A program made the position numbers and the translations under genes. From Sporosarcina obsidiansis (GTDB lineage: Bacteria; Bacillota; Bacilli; Bacillales_A; Planococcaceae): a stretch of 64,000 nt of DNA. This document shows positions 25,907-34,131 of the stretch, one piece after another. Location: positions 314,429 to 378,428 of the forward strand of contig NZ_WHVW01000001.1 in assembly GCF_009651005.1 (NCBI RefSeq). Reading direction: 5' to 3'. Below the pieces are notes generated by a model. That model did not search any database and was not told where the DNA came from. It saw nothing but the letters and a program-made list of their open reading frames with translations. Position 1 is the stretch's first letter. Every line of letters begins with the position of its first letter.

Positions 25907-26863
25907 TTATTTTTATCAATCTTCTCAAATTCTAGCGATAAGCCGATTATCATCAAGTTTTCGCACGTAACTGCAATTGATAGTGTTAAGGGGAAAGCAG
26001 CTGATCGTTTTGCGGAACTCGTTGCGGAAAAGACTGATGGAAAAGCGAAAGTAGAAGTGTATCCATCTTCACAATTATATGGAGATGCGGATGAATTAGA
26101 TGCACTTGTATCAGGTAACGTTCATATGATCGCACCATCTGTTACGAAAATGGTGAAATTGGATCCGCGTTGGCAGTATGTGGATATGCCATTCTTGTTT
26201 GAAGATCAAGATCACGCTCGTAAATTTTTTGAGAGTGATGTAGCACAAACTATCTTGAATAGTGATCAATTGGCAAATAACGATATTATGGGATTAGCGT
26301 TCTGGGAGAACGGGTTCAAACATTTTTCAGATAGTAAACAACCTTTGAAAACGCCTGAAGACTTCAAAGGATTAAAGTTCCGTGCACAAGCAGGTAAAGT
26401 ACTTGAATCACAATTCAATGCGTTAAATGCAGGAAGTGCAACAATTTCATTTGGTGAAACTTACGCAGCTCTACAACAAGGAACTGTGGATGGACAAGAA
26501 AACACATTCAATAACTTCGATACACAAAAGTACCAAGAAGTTCAGAAGTATTTAACAGTAAGTGAACATGGTCGTTTGGACTATGCAATTTTCGTTAACA
26601 AATCATTCTGGGAAGGCATGCCTGAAGAGATCCGTACACAAGTCGAGGAAGCTTTGAAAGAAGCGACTGAACTAGAGTGGCAGTTGGCAGCTGACGAGAA
26701 TGCAGCAAGCTTTGAAAATATCAAGAATTCAGGAAAAGTTGAAGTCACTGAATTGACTCCGGAAGAACGCCAAAAATTCGTTGACGCTCTTCAGCCGGTA
26801 TACGATGAGTTCTCTGATGATATTACACCTGAATTACTTGATGGAATCCGTGGCTTAAAATAA
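25907..26863 (+). pseudogene. dctP: TRAP transporter substrate-binding protein, 5' end missing
   Basis: Coding similarity to DctP runs in one frame from about 25925 to 26863: K-F-S-H-V-T (about 25958), A-D-R-F-A-E-L-V, Y-P-S-S-Q-L-Y-G, F-R-A-Q-A-G-K-V and V-D-G-Q-E-N-T are family patterns. Upstream the frame meets TAA at 25904-25906, and between the stop and the mature domain there is no ATG, GTG or TTG and no signal peptide or lipobox. A residual N-S-S-D-K-P looks like the start of the mature lipoprotein. The first usable start, GTG 26057, would begin inside the domain. I read it as a rearrangement that removed the promoter and signal peptide. Confidence 0.8.
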
Positions 26864-26925
26864 AAAGTATTTGTTATCTAAGTGGGAAAGCGGAGATCAT
26901 AATGCCTGTTTGCGCAGGCGCATAG

Positions 26926-26958
26926 ATGCCGATCTGATTACCGGATCGGCATTTCGCT
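26926..26958 (+). terminator. Hairpin between dctP and dctQ
   Basis: ATGCCGATC pairs with GATCGGCAT around a ten-base loop, followed by a weak T stretch. It may attenuate or process the transcript between binding protein and permeases, a common arrangement in TRAP operons. Confidence 0.6.
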
Positions 26959-27126
26959 GTTTATTTGAATTATGCCAAAGTGTAATTGATCGACTGGCAT
27001 AGTGCGCTACTTGTCGTCTTTTGAGCTACTCTTCTACTGATTGGCAAGAGACGATCTTGAGTGAAAAGCTGAAGTTGGAAGGACGACCAGTACTGCACTT
27101 GCAGACGAAGAAGGGGTGCGAAATAT

Positions 27127-27624
27127 TTGAAAACATTACAAAAGGTTTGGAGAGCGGTAGAGGAAATCTCGGCAGGGACATTTTTCTTTGGCGGAATTAC
27201 ACTTATCTTCTATGGCGTGATCATGCGATACGGCTTTAACTCTCCTAAAGCATGGGTAGAAGAAGTAGTTAGATACGTCATTATTTGGGGTGTATTTTTG
27301 GGGTTTGCAATTGCGTTACGACATAATCAACATATTCAAGTGGATATCCTCTATGATAAGTTGCCTGCTAAAATGAAGAAGTTTGTTGATCTCTTTTCAA
27401 CGATTGTCAGCATCTTTTTCTGTCTAGCTTACACGTATTATGGCTATGTGCTTGTAGAAGCTCGATATCATTCGGGAATGGTATCGCTAGACGTTGGAAT
27501 ACCTATGTGGATTGTGTACTTAATCTTGCCTATTTCAGGTGTATTATTTTCATTGCGTTTTATCGAGAGACTTGTTCAATTGGTGCGCGGAAAGGATGTA
27601 AAATATGATAATCCTCTTACTTAG
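27127..27624 (+). CDS. dctQ: TRAP transporter small permease subunit
   Basis: 165 residues, four membrane helices. R-Y-G-F-N-S-P-K-A-W-V-E-E-V-V-R-Y (about 35-52) and the later D-V-G-I-P-M-W-I-V-Y (about 118-128) are characteristic of DctQ. TTG 27127 is the start, with GGGGTG eight bases before it. It overlaps dctM by 20 bases, so translation is coupled. It needs a DctP partner; the local dctP is broken, so the pair may be non-functional or use a binding protein from elsewhere. Confidence 0.88.
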   Translation: MKTLQKVWRAVEEISAGTFFFGGITLIFYGVIMRYGFNSPKAWVEEVVRYVIIWGVFLGFAIALRHNQHIQVDILYDKLPAKMKKFVDLFSTIVSIFFCLAYTYYGYVLVEARYHSGMVSLDVGIPMWIVYLILPISGVLFSLRFIERLVQLVRGKDVKYDNPLT

Positions 27625-28876
27625 TATCTTCTTTATTTTACTTCTGTTACGAGTTCCGATTGCGATCAGCCTTGCGTTATCAACGATGGTTGTATTGTGG
27701 CAGATTGACTTTAATATGACGATGGTGCCTCAACGCATCTTTACGGCACTTGATTCATTTCCGATGATGGCTATTCCGGGATTTGTCTTAGCAGGTGTTT
27801 TGTTAGCGCGTGGTGGAATTTCGAAGTATCTAATAGAAGCTTTGAAATCATGGGTCGGCCATTTGCCAGGTGGTCTCTCGGTTGTAACGATTTTGGCATG
27901 TATGATTTTTGCGGCTATCTCGGGTTCAAGTCCGGCTACAGCAGCGGCAATCGGTTCCATCATGATCCCTGCAATGGTGAATGCAGGATATGATAAGAAG
28001 TATTCCATGGGTCTTGTAGCGGCTGGGGGAACATTAGGTATCCTGATTCCTCCAAGTATTCCGTTAATCATCTATGGAATTACAGCTGAGGTATCGATCG
28101 GTAAGTTATTCATGGCTGGTGTAATTCCAGGAATCTTATTAGGAGGCGTACTAATTGTTTCCGCCATTTTTTATGCGAAGAAAAACGGATATAAAAGTGA
28201 ACGTAAAGCTACTTGGGAGGAAAGAAGAAAAAGTTCGCTTAAAGCAATTTGGGGCGCATTCCTACCATTCTTAATTTTAGGAAGTATTTATAGCGGAGTA
28301 GTTACTCCGACGGAATCTGCTGTTATTGCAGTATTCTACGGTATTATTGTATCCGCATTTATTTATCGTGAACTTCATTTCCGCGATGTCCGTCCGATTA
28401 TCATCGAGTCAATCAATATTACAGCGATGATTTTCCTTATTATCGGAGCAGCCAGCTTGTTTGGTCTGTATTTGACAAATGCGCAAATTCCGCATCATAT
28501 CGGTGCTTGGATTGCAGAGAGCGACGTTAATAAATGGGTATTTATTTTGTTGGTGAACTTATTGCTATTCGTGTTGGGTATGTTCTTAGAAGCGGTATCA
28601 ATTATTCTCATTACGCTTCCAATTTTATTGCCTATGCTCGTTCACTTTGATATCAATCTGTTGCACTTTGCGATCATAATGACAATCAATATGGAATTGG
28701 GTATGATCACACCGCCAGTTGGTTTAAATTTGTTCGTTGTGAGCGGGATATCGAAAGCAAAACTTGGAGATGTCGTCAAAGGGGTTATCCCGTTTATCTT
28801 CTTGATGATTTTCGTATTGGCACTTGTTGTGTTGTTCCCTCAATTGTCATTGTGGTTAACAGAAAAAATGAACTAA
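27605..28876 (+). CDS. dctM: TRAP transporter large permease subunit
   Basis: 423 residues with about 12 helices. P-I-A-I-S-L-A-L, F-P-M-M-A-I-P-G-F-V-L-A-G, S-G-S-S-P-A-T-A-A-A-I-G-S-I-M-I-P, G-T-L-G-I-L-I-P-P-S-I-P-L-I and the late N-M-E-L-G-M-I-T-P-P-V-G-L-N-L-F are DctM hallmarks. It forms the Na+-driven channel with DctQ. The frame is complete. The likely substrates are C4-dicarboxylates or other organic acids. A terminator follows. Confidence 0.93.
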   Translation: MIILLLSIFFILLLLRVPIAISLALSTMVVLWQIDFNMTMVPQRIFTALDSFPMMAIPGFVLAGVLLARGGISKYLIEALKSWVGHLPGGLSVVTILACMIFAAISGSSPATAAAIGSIMIPAMVNAGYDKKYSMGLVAAGGTLGILIPPSIPLIIYGITAEVSIGKLFMAGVIPGILLGGVLIVSAIFYAKKNGYKSERKATWEERRKSSLKAIWGAFLPFLILGSIYSGVVTPTESAVIAVFYGIIVSAFIYRELHFRDVRPIIIESINITAMIFLIIGAASLFGLYLTNAQIPHHIGAWIAESDVNKWVFILLVNLLLFVLGMFLEAVSIILITLPILLPMLVHFDINLLHFAIIMTINMELGMITPPVGLNLFVVSGISKAKLGDVVKGVIPFIFLMIFVLALVVLFPQLSLWLTEKMN

Positions 28877-28879
28877 AAG

Positions 28880-28917
28880 ATGGTCTTCCAGTAGAAGTTA
28901 CTGGAAGACTTTTTCAT
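28880..28917 (+). terminator. Terminator after dctM
   Basis: GTCTTCCAGTA pairs with TACTGGAAGAC around a five-base loop, then TTTTTC. Confidence 0.88.
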
Positions 28918-28979
28918 TTGTTTAAAAGGTTAGTTATATAGAAAACTAGGGAAGAGTGAGTGTAAGGGAGGAATAGAAG

Positions 28980-29543
28980 ATGGAGATCTATACAGTTGGG
29001 CATTCTACTCATACGAAAGACGAATTTCTGAAATTGCTTCATGATGCAGAAATTGAAAAGTTAGTTGATGTGCGTGCGTTTCCTGGGAGTCGAAAGTTTC
29101 CTCATTTTCATGAAGAGTGTATGAAAAAATGGCTTCCCGCGCATGACGTTGAATATGAACATGTTAGAGAACTAGGAGGTAGGAGAAGAAAGTCTAAAAC
29201 CGTTGACTCAACTGTAAATGATGCATGGAACAATCAGTCCTTTCATAATTATGCTGATTACACTTTAACTTCTGACTTTCTAGAAGGTATTCAACATGTA
29301 ACAGATGAAGCGATAAATAAACGGATAGCGATTTGTTGTTCTGAAAGACATCCGGCACGATGTCATCGTCTGTTGATCAGTAATTGGCTCGCTTTTCATG
29401 GCTGGAATGTGAAACATATTATAGACGGGGCGGAAGAGAAAACGCTTATCGAAAATCATGAGCTTGGAAAGTGGGGGGCTTATCCAGTGATTGAGAATGA
29501 TGGCATGGTTACATATCCACTACAAACAGAAGAAAATAACTAG
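28980..29543 (+). CDS. DUF488 family protein
   Basis: 187 residues. The N-terminal Y-T-V-G-H-S-T-H, D-V-R-A-F-P-G-S-R-K-F-P-H-F and the C-terminal C-C-S-E-R-H-P-A-R-C-H-R (about 118-129) are the DUF488 signature; the conserved Arg, Cys and His residues suggest an enzyme or metal site. Biochemical function is not established. AGGGAGGAATAGA precedes the ATG. Single gene sharing a bidirectional terminator with the next gene. Confidence 0.9.
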   Translation: MEIYTVGHSTHTKDEFLKLLHDAEIEKLVDVRAFPGSRKFPHFHEECMKKWLPAHDVEYEHVRELGGRRRKSKTVDSTVNDAWNNQSFHNYADYTLTSDFLEGIQHVTDEAINKRIAICCSERHPARCHRLLISNWLAFHGWNVKHIIDGAEEKTLIENHELGKWGAYPVIENDGMVTYPLQTEENN

Positions 29544-29576
29544 CTCGCCCTTTCCAATTGAGAGGGCGAGCTAGTT
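29538..29576. terminator. Bidirectional terminator between DUF488 and YdaT-like genes
   Basis: Perfect stem AACTAGCTCGCCCT with its complement around a short loop. T runs are short on both sides. Confidence 0.75.
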
Positions 29577-29940
29577 ATTCATAAAGAGTTTTCTCATGTG
29601 AGCCATCTGCATGGAAAATAGACAGGATGCCATCGTGTTCATTTACATAGGTTTTCGCTTTTTCAAGTAAATCATTTTTTGTTTGTTCTTTAAATTGGAC
29701 ATGATTGCTTCCAGCCTTTTTAAAGATCCATTCGTCCTGTCGAGGTTTTACTTCGTAGTGAGGTCGATCCTCGCTCTTACCTTCTACATATTCATGTGCT
29801 TGAGCAGTACCAATCGATATGGCACGACCTTCTTCATAATTCTCTCGCAATAACGCGTTGGCAATTTCAATCGCTTTGTCTCGAACTTTTGGCTCCAAAT
29901 TCTTCATCGAAGTGGGATAATCATTTTTGCTCCATGGCAT
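29575..29940 (-). CDS. YdaT-like stress protein with C-terminal DUF2188
   Basis: 121 residues. The N-terminal part (M-P-W-S-K-N-D-Y-P-T-S-M-K-N-L, then R-D-K-A-I-E-I-A-N-A-L-L) resembles B. subtilis YdaT and ChaB-like proteins; the C-terminal W-I-F-K-K-A-G-S-N-H, T-K-N-D-L-L-E-K-A matches DUF2188. Soluble and highly charged. B. subtilis ydaT belongs to the general stress regulon, and a matching SigB-type promoter lies upstream here. Molecular role unknown. Confidence 0.8.
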   Translation of the reverse strand: MPWSKNDYPTSMKNLEPKVRDKAIEIANALLRENYEEGRAISIGTAQAHEYVEGKSEDRPHYEVKPRQDEWIFKKAGSNHVQFKEQTKNDLLEKAKTYVNEHDGILSIFHADGSHEKTLYE

Positions 29941-29964
29941 GATTCGTCACCTCCTGTTTACTGA

Positions 29965-29990
29965 ATTCCCTGTTTATTAAAAGAATAAAC
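29965..29990 (-). promoter_or_regulatory. SigB-type promoter of the YdaT-like gene
   Basis: On the - strand, GTTTAT, 14 bases, GGGAAT; both match GTTTWW and GGGWAW exactly. The -10 element is 25 bases before the ATG, leaving room for the AGGAGGTGA ribosome site. Confidence 0.75.
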
Positions 29991-30017
29991 GTGTATAGGA
30001 ATAGTTAGGAAGTACAG

Positions 30018-30053
30018 GAAATCCGAACTCCAATATTGGGGAGTTCGGATTAC
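30018..30053 (-). terminator. Hairpin after the carboxypeptidase gene
   Basis: AATCCGAACTCC pairs with GGAGTTCGGATT. The T run is weak on the - strand, so termination may be inefficient. Confidence 0.6.
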
Positions 30054-30058
30054 GATTA

Positions 30059-31747
30059 TTATTCTACAACTAAATCTAGAGTTTTCATATAACGGTAAAC
30101 AGGGACTTCATCTTTTACGTTTACTGGGATGAAGTTGAATGTAACATAACTATCCACTGATTCAGGTTCTAGAGAAAGGGCAACGAGATTTGCAGTAGGC
30201 TGTGCCATGCTGATAACGTAGCTGCCAGCAGGAAAGAAAACTTTCTTCGCAGACAATTCTGCTTCTACATCAGCCAACAAATGCCCTTCATAATAGTTCG
30301 TATTCACTTTTTTATCAGTAATTACATAGCTTTCCACTTCGAGTTCCTGTGCATTCGTAGTTTTCAAGATAGTTGCACCTTGGATTTTTAGCTTGTCCGC
30401 GATATGATGATAAGCTGGCGGCAAAATATAGGCAGTTGGACGTACTCTTTCCAAAGTAGCCACGCCTTCTGTTGCGCTATTGTAGCTAACAGGCACTTCT
30501 TTTACTGTACCAGTTGCTACATCGACTACTTCCAATGTTTGATCTTTCATTTTCTTACGATCGCTTCGTAAAATTACTGTATCGTTGTCTGAAACAGTTT
30601 TTCCTTTTGCGATAATTTCGTCACGCGCGTCTTGTACCATTGTCTTAATACGATCAGCATGTTCAGCAGTTGTTCGTAAAATGCTAGAATGCGTTTCGAC
30701 TTGTGAAGCTACACGGCGTACGAAATTTTCTTTTCCTATTCCAATGCCACGGCTTTCAACTAAGAAAGAGAAACTTGGCTGAAGACCATTCGCGTTTCTA
30801 CCAATTCTAGCTTCCATTCCTCCTTCATCTAATGTGACATGCCCATCCTTTAAACTATTTGTAAAATATTCTCGGCTCGAATATCCCTTTTTTTCTAGAT
30901 CGTTAAAGACCTTATTACCAAATAAATCATCTGATTCCTTACGAATTTGCTCTGGAATATTTAAATTTTTCCCGGATAGCAATAAGATGTCATGATATTT
31001 AATGGAACCTTGCTCGCCAAATTGCTTGAAAGTAGAGTCGCTTAATCCATATTCATGGGCATCTACCACGACTTCTGGGGTGAATTGATTCATCGCTTTG
31101 TGAAGAGCTTGCGTTTCTGGAAGATCTAATTTCACATGATCTCGATTAGCATCTAAGCGTAAGGCGGTTTGTCGCTGGAAGTATTGTGCTCCGTCTGGAT
31201 TGATACGCGGCACAATGATGACGTTTATCTTCTCCAAAACTTCCGCTCCAAGACTGCCATTTGCTAATTCATTCGCCATGACAAGCATAGATTCTCCACC
31301 AGCAGGTTCATTGCCGTGAACATGTCCTTGCAACCAAACAGTGGGCTTCGCTTTAAATTCTGCTGAATCTTTTCCACTTGTGGTAGTGAAAGTTAGCATA
31401 GGCAATTCCACACCTTCAAGGGAATGACCGAACACTTCCATCGTGACAAGATGTGGGTTTTTGTCAACAATCGACTGAAGATAGCTCATCATGTCAGCAT
31501 TGTTTGTCATCCATTTGTCTTTTTTTAAGCCTGGCGTCACTAAATTAAAATCAGGTTCCTTATAAAGTTCTAAGATTTGTGAAGATTGTTGGTAATAAGT
31601 GCTCGGTGCATAAGATATATGTGAAGAATTCGTTTGACCAGCTGCTGGAGGAGGTGAAGAATGTTCGGTTGTTGCAGCGGATGAATAAATAGGTGCAGCG
31701 ACAAGTGTAGCTAACACTGTGGGTATGATTAGTTTTCTTTTCAGCAT
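30059..31747 (-). CDS. Secreted M14-family zinc carboxypeptidase
   Basis: 562 residues. Signal peptide at 1-24 (I-P-T-V-L-A-T-L-V-A-A-P). Zinc motif H144-G-N-E147, third zinc ligand His231 (V-V-V-D-A-H-E-Y), the substrate Asn/Arg pair in D-A-N-R-D (about 199-203), N-P-D-G (184-187) and catalytic Glu331 (F-L-V-E-S-R-G) make a complete active site. The C-terminal ~200 residues are a beta-rich extra domain. It cleaves C-terminal residues from peptides outside the cell, perhaps for nutrition or wall peptide turnover. ATG 31747 follows AGGGGGAT. A perfect cre site upstream suggests carbon catabolite repression. Confidence 0.92.
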   Translation of the reverse strand: MLKRKLIIPTVLATLVAAPIYSSAATTEHSSPPPAAGQTNSSHISYAPSTYYQQSSQILELYKEPDFNLVTPGLKKDKWMTNNADMMSYLQSIVDKNPHLVTMEVFGHSLEGVELPMLTFTTTSGKDSAEFKAKPTVWLQGHVHGNEPAGGESMLVMANELANGSLGAEVLEKINVIIVPRINPDGAQYFQRQTALRLDANRDHVKLDLPETQALHKAMNQFTPEVVVDAHEYGLSDSTFKQFGEQGSIKYHDILLLSGKNLNIPEQIRKESDDLFGNKVFNDLEKKGYSSREYFTNSLKDGHVTLDEGGMEARIGRNANGLQPSFSFLVESRGIGIGKENFVRRVASQVETHSSILRTTAEHADRIKTMVQDARDEIIAKGKTVSDNDTVILRSDRKKMKDQTLEVVDVATGTVKEVPVSYNSATEGVATLERVRPTAYILPPAYHHIADKLKIQGATILKTTNAQELEVESYVITDKKVNTNYYEGHLLADVEAELSAKKVFFPAGSYVISMAQPTANLVALSLEPESVDSYVTFNFIPVNVKDEVPVYRYMKTLDLVVE

Positions 31748-31782
31748 AGGTATCCCCCTATTAGTTAAATATTTTATCTTAT

Positions 31783-31797
31783 AGTAAGCGCTTACAA
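31783..31797 (-). promoter_or_regulatory. cre site (CcpA) upstream of the carboxypeptidase
   Basis: On the - strand TTGTAAGCGCTTACT fits WTGNAANCGNWNNCW at every fixed position. It lies 36-50 bases before the start codon, where CcpA would block transcription. Confidence 0.75.
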
Positions 31798-32195
31798 TAG
31801 TAAATTATAGTAGTTAGCTAAATAACTCAAGTACCTAAGACTATTTTAGCTCAAAATGATTCTATTTAGCTAAAGTGCTAAAATTTCGCAGTGCTCTTGA
31901 TGCAATCAACTTAGTTAATCAGCAAATTAAGAAAATTATACATGACCTTAGTGATATTTCATGAAATTCTTTATTTACTTATAAAAACATAAAATGCGAT
32001 GGGGACGTGGATAAACCATAATATTAGAAGAGAATAATAGATGTCATAAGTCCTGTACTATTATTGTTATATTTAAATTATTTTGAATAATTTTATTCTA
32101 ATGTTAGAATAAGAGGGAGTGAAAATTAGTTCACCGCACGATCCACTAGGTACTAACCTATGTAGATGAGAACAAACTAAAAGGAGTGGACGCAA
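31798..32195 (+). promoter_or_regulatory. Promoter and leader of the amidase operon in a 400-base AT-rich gap
   Basis: TTGAAT (32083-32088) and TAGAAT (32105-32110) with 16-base spacing form a plausible promoter. ATTCTAA-TG-TTAGAAT (32095-32110) is a perfect inverted repeat overlapping the -10 element and may be an operator. Repeated TTAGCTAAA-like motifs lie around 31816-31888. No ORF is supported in the gap. Confidence 0.45.
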
Positions 32196-32378
32196 TTGTC
32201 TCTATCTGTAAAGCAACTATTAGAGAACAAAGGGATTCAGGCTAAGCCAGAACACTTGGAAATCTTGGAAAGTCGCTGGAAGGGTATGCAAGAATTAAAA
32301 GGGACATTAGAAAATGTGAAAATTGAAGACGCCGATATTGGGCTTCGTAATATTCCTGGAGGTGATCATATTGGCTAA
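32196..32378 (+). CDS. Small amidase partner (AtzG/GatC-like)
   Basis: 60 residues, helical and charged, ending G-L-R-N-I-P-G-G-D-H-I-G. The start is a TTG after AAAGGAGTGG. It overlaps the amidase gene by eight bases, with the amidase ribosome site inside it. Small GatC-like subunits such as AtzG occur with amidases of the AS family and help fold or complete the enzyme. The assignment rests mainly on size, helicity and gene order; the sequence match is weak. Confidence 0.55.
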   Translation: MSLSVKQLLENKGIQAKPEHLEILESRWKGMQELKGTLENVKIEDADIGLRNIPGGDHIG

Positions 32379-33789
32379 AGAGTTAATTCAGAAATCAGTT
32401 GAAGAATTAGCGCCACTTATACAAAACGGTTCCTTATCTCCAGTGGAATTAACTAAAGCGGTTTTGGATCATGCAGAAGATACCCAGGAATCCATTAATG
32501 CGTATATGACCATGTACCGAGATGAAGCAGAGCAGTCAGCTCTTGAGGCGGAAAAAGAAATTAAAGAAGGTAAGTATCGAGGGATGTATCACGGAATCCC
32601 GATGGCTTTAAAGGATAATCTATATTTTAAAGATAAAGTGACTACCATGTCATCTAAAATTCATAAAGATTTTATTCCTGATGATGATGCAACTGTCGTT
32701 AGCAAGTTGCGTGAAGCAGGAGTTATTTTCACAGGCAAACTGAGTATGCACGAATATGCGTGGGGGATCACCAATAATAATCCTCATTATGGTGCAGTCA
32801 GAAACCCATGGGACACAGATAAAATCCCGGGTGGTTCGAGTGGCGGTTCGGGTGCAGCTGTGGCAGTGGGTTCGAGTGTGGCGTCCCTTGGAACAGACAC
32901 AGCGGGCTCTATCAGAATACCGTCATCCATTTGCGGGATAGTCGGGTTAAAGCCCACGCATGGACGAGTTAGTAAATATGGCTGTTATCCATTGGCTTGG
33001 ACATTGGATCATATTGGACCCATGACGAAAACGATCAAAGATGCAGCGGGGATGATGGACATTATTTCGGGCTATGATTCAAAGGACCCTACTTCTGTGG
33101 ATATGCCAGTTGACCAGTATCTACAGAAAATCCAAGGTAATGTGAAGGATTTAGTCATCGGAGTGAATGAGGAATATTTCTTTAAAGAGGTCGATAATGA
33201 AGTAGACCAAATAGTACGGAGCAACATTCAAGCTCTCGTAGATCAAGGGGCAAAAGTGGAAGTCGTTACTATTCCTTCTCTTCAGTACGCAGAGTGGGCT
33301 GAATTAGTCACGTCGCTGTCAGAAGCCTCTGCGATACACCATGAAGATATGCTGAAGAGACCTCAAGACTTTGGTGATGATATCCGTATGCTGTTTGAGT
33401 TGGGCGAACTGCCATCTGCTGTTGATTATTTGCAGGCCCAGCAAGTTCGAAGACAGCTGAAACTGGAATTCCAACAAGTATTCCAGAAAGTAGATGTAAT
33501 GATCGCTCCTACTTTACCGGTTGTGGCAAGTACGATTGGTGAAGATACAGTAGATTTAAATGGAAAGCAAGTGGACCTGATTGATAATATTATCCGTTTT
33601 ACAGGGCCTAGTAACTTAACCGGCTTGCCGGCGTTATCTGTTCCAGGAGGATTGAAAGGTAATTTACCTGTTGGTGTTCAAATAATAGGGTCTGCATTTT
33701 CGGAAGCGCAGTTATTAAATGTAGGTTATGCGATTGAACAGACGAATCCGATGAAAGGTAGAAAGCCTGAGCTATTAACTCGAGCATAA
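32371..33789 (+). CDS. Amidase-signature (AS) family hydrolase
   Basis: 472 residues from TTG 32371, preceded by GGAGGTGATCATA; the longer reading from 32323 is not initiated plausibly. The Ser-cisSer-Lys triad is present: Lys81 (A-L-K-D-N), Ser156 (G-G-S-S-G-G) and nucleophile Ser180 (G-T-D-T-A-G-S). The layout resembles GatA and related amide hydrolases, but there is no gatB or gatC nearby, so it is more likely a catabolic amidase. Translation is coupled to the small upstream gene. Confidence 0.9.
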   Translation: MAKELIQKSVEELAPLIQNGSLSPVELTKAVLDHAEDTQESINAYMTMYRDEAEQSALEAEKEIKEGKYRGMYHGIPMALKDNLYFKDKVTTMSSKIHKDFIPDDDATVVSKLREAGVIFTGKLSMHEYAWGITNNNPHYGAVRNPWDTDKIPGGSSGGSGAAVAVGSSVASLGTDTAGSIRIPSSICGIVGLKPTHGRVSKYGCYPLAWTLDHIGPMTKTIKDAAGMMDIISGYDSKDPTSVDMPVDQYLQKIQGNVKDLVIGVNEEYFFKEVDNEVDQIVRSNIQALVDQGAKVEVVTIPSLQYAEWAELVTSLSEASAIHHEDMLKRPQDFGDDIRMLFELGELPSAVDYLQAQQVRRQLKLEFQQVFQKVDVMIAPTLPVVASTIGEDTVDLNGKQVDLIDNIIRFTGPSNLTGLPALSVPGGLKGNLPVGVQIIGSAFSEAQLLNVGYAIEQTNPMKGRKPELLTRA

Positions 33790-33795
33790 ATAAAC

Positions 33796-33838
33796 CAAAA
33801 GCTCCGCGATCAACCCATGGTCGCGGAGCTTTTAGTTT
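33796..33838 (+). terminator. Terminator after the amidase gene
   Basis: AAAAGCTCCGCGA pairs perfectly with TCGCGGAGCTTTT, then AGTTTTG. Confidence 0.85.
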
Positions 33839-34092
33839 TGTATCCGCTCTTCGACTAAGCGGAACGGTATATTCGACGTATAGTTTCTTCGCTATCACAA
33901 ACCCAGATGCACCAAACTTCAACCCAAATCCGTTTTGTGCAATTGGTGTTACTAGTAGTATAACCGATAGGGAACAGAATAAACGCAAATCATCGAACTG
34001 TGAAGAATGTCATGTTTCTGTATTGTTTGGCATCGTACTGATATAAATTACACGAACCTTACAAGCGCCTTTCATTACTCTAAATATATGAT
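33839..34092. other. Intergenic stretch with an uncertain - strand frame
   Basis: On the - strand a short frame (33988 to about 33840) has a hydrophobic start followed by K-K-L-Y-V-E-Y-T-V-P-L-S-R-R-A, but it runs on through the amidase terminator into antisense and has no proper stop of its own. It may be a gene remnant; I do not call a gene. Confidence 0.3.
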
Positions 34093-34131
34093 AAATACCC
34101 CAACTTTATGAATAAAAGTTGGGGTATTTAC
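34093..34131 (-). terminator. Terminator after mgtE
   Basis: AAATACCCCAACTTT pairs with AAAGTTGGGGTATTT right after the stop codon on the - strand. Confidence 0.8.

Noticed and set aside
26057..26863. Intact DctP starting at GTG 26057
   Set aside because: This start would lie about 45 residues into the mature domain with no signal peptide, so the product could not act as an extracytoplasmic binding protein.
27021..27239. 72-codon + frame between dctP and dctQ
   Set aside because: It overlaps dctQ in another frame, has no ribosome site and no recognisable content.
32371..33789. GatA subunit of the tRNA amidotransferase
   Set aside because: No gatB or true gatC next to it, and the partner is too short and dissimilar; a catabolic amidase is more likely.
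33608..33988. 126-codon - strand frame across the amidase 3' end
   Set aside because: Two thirds is antisense to the amidase and runs through its terminator; at most the first 45 codons are a remnant.
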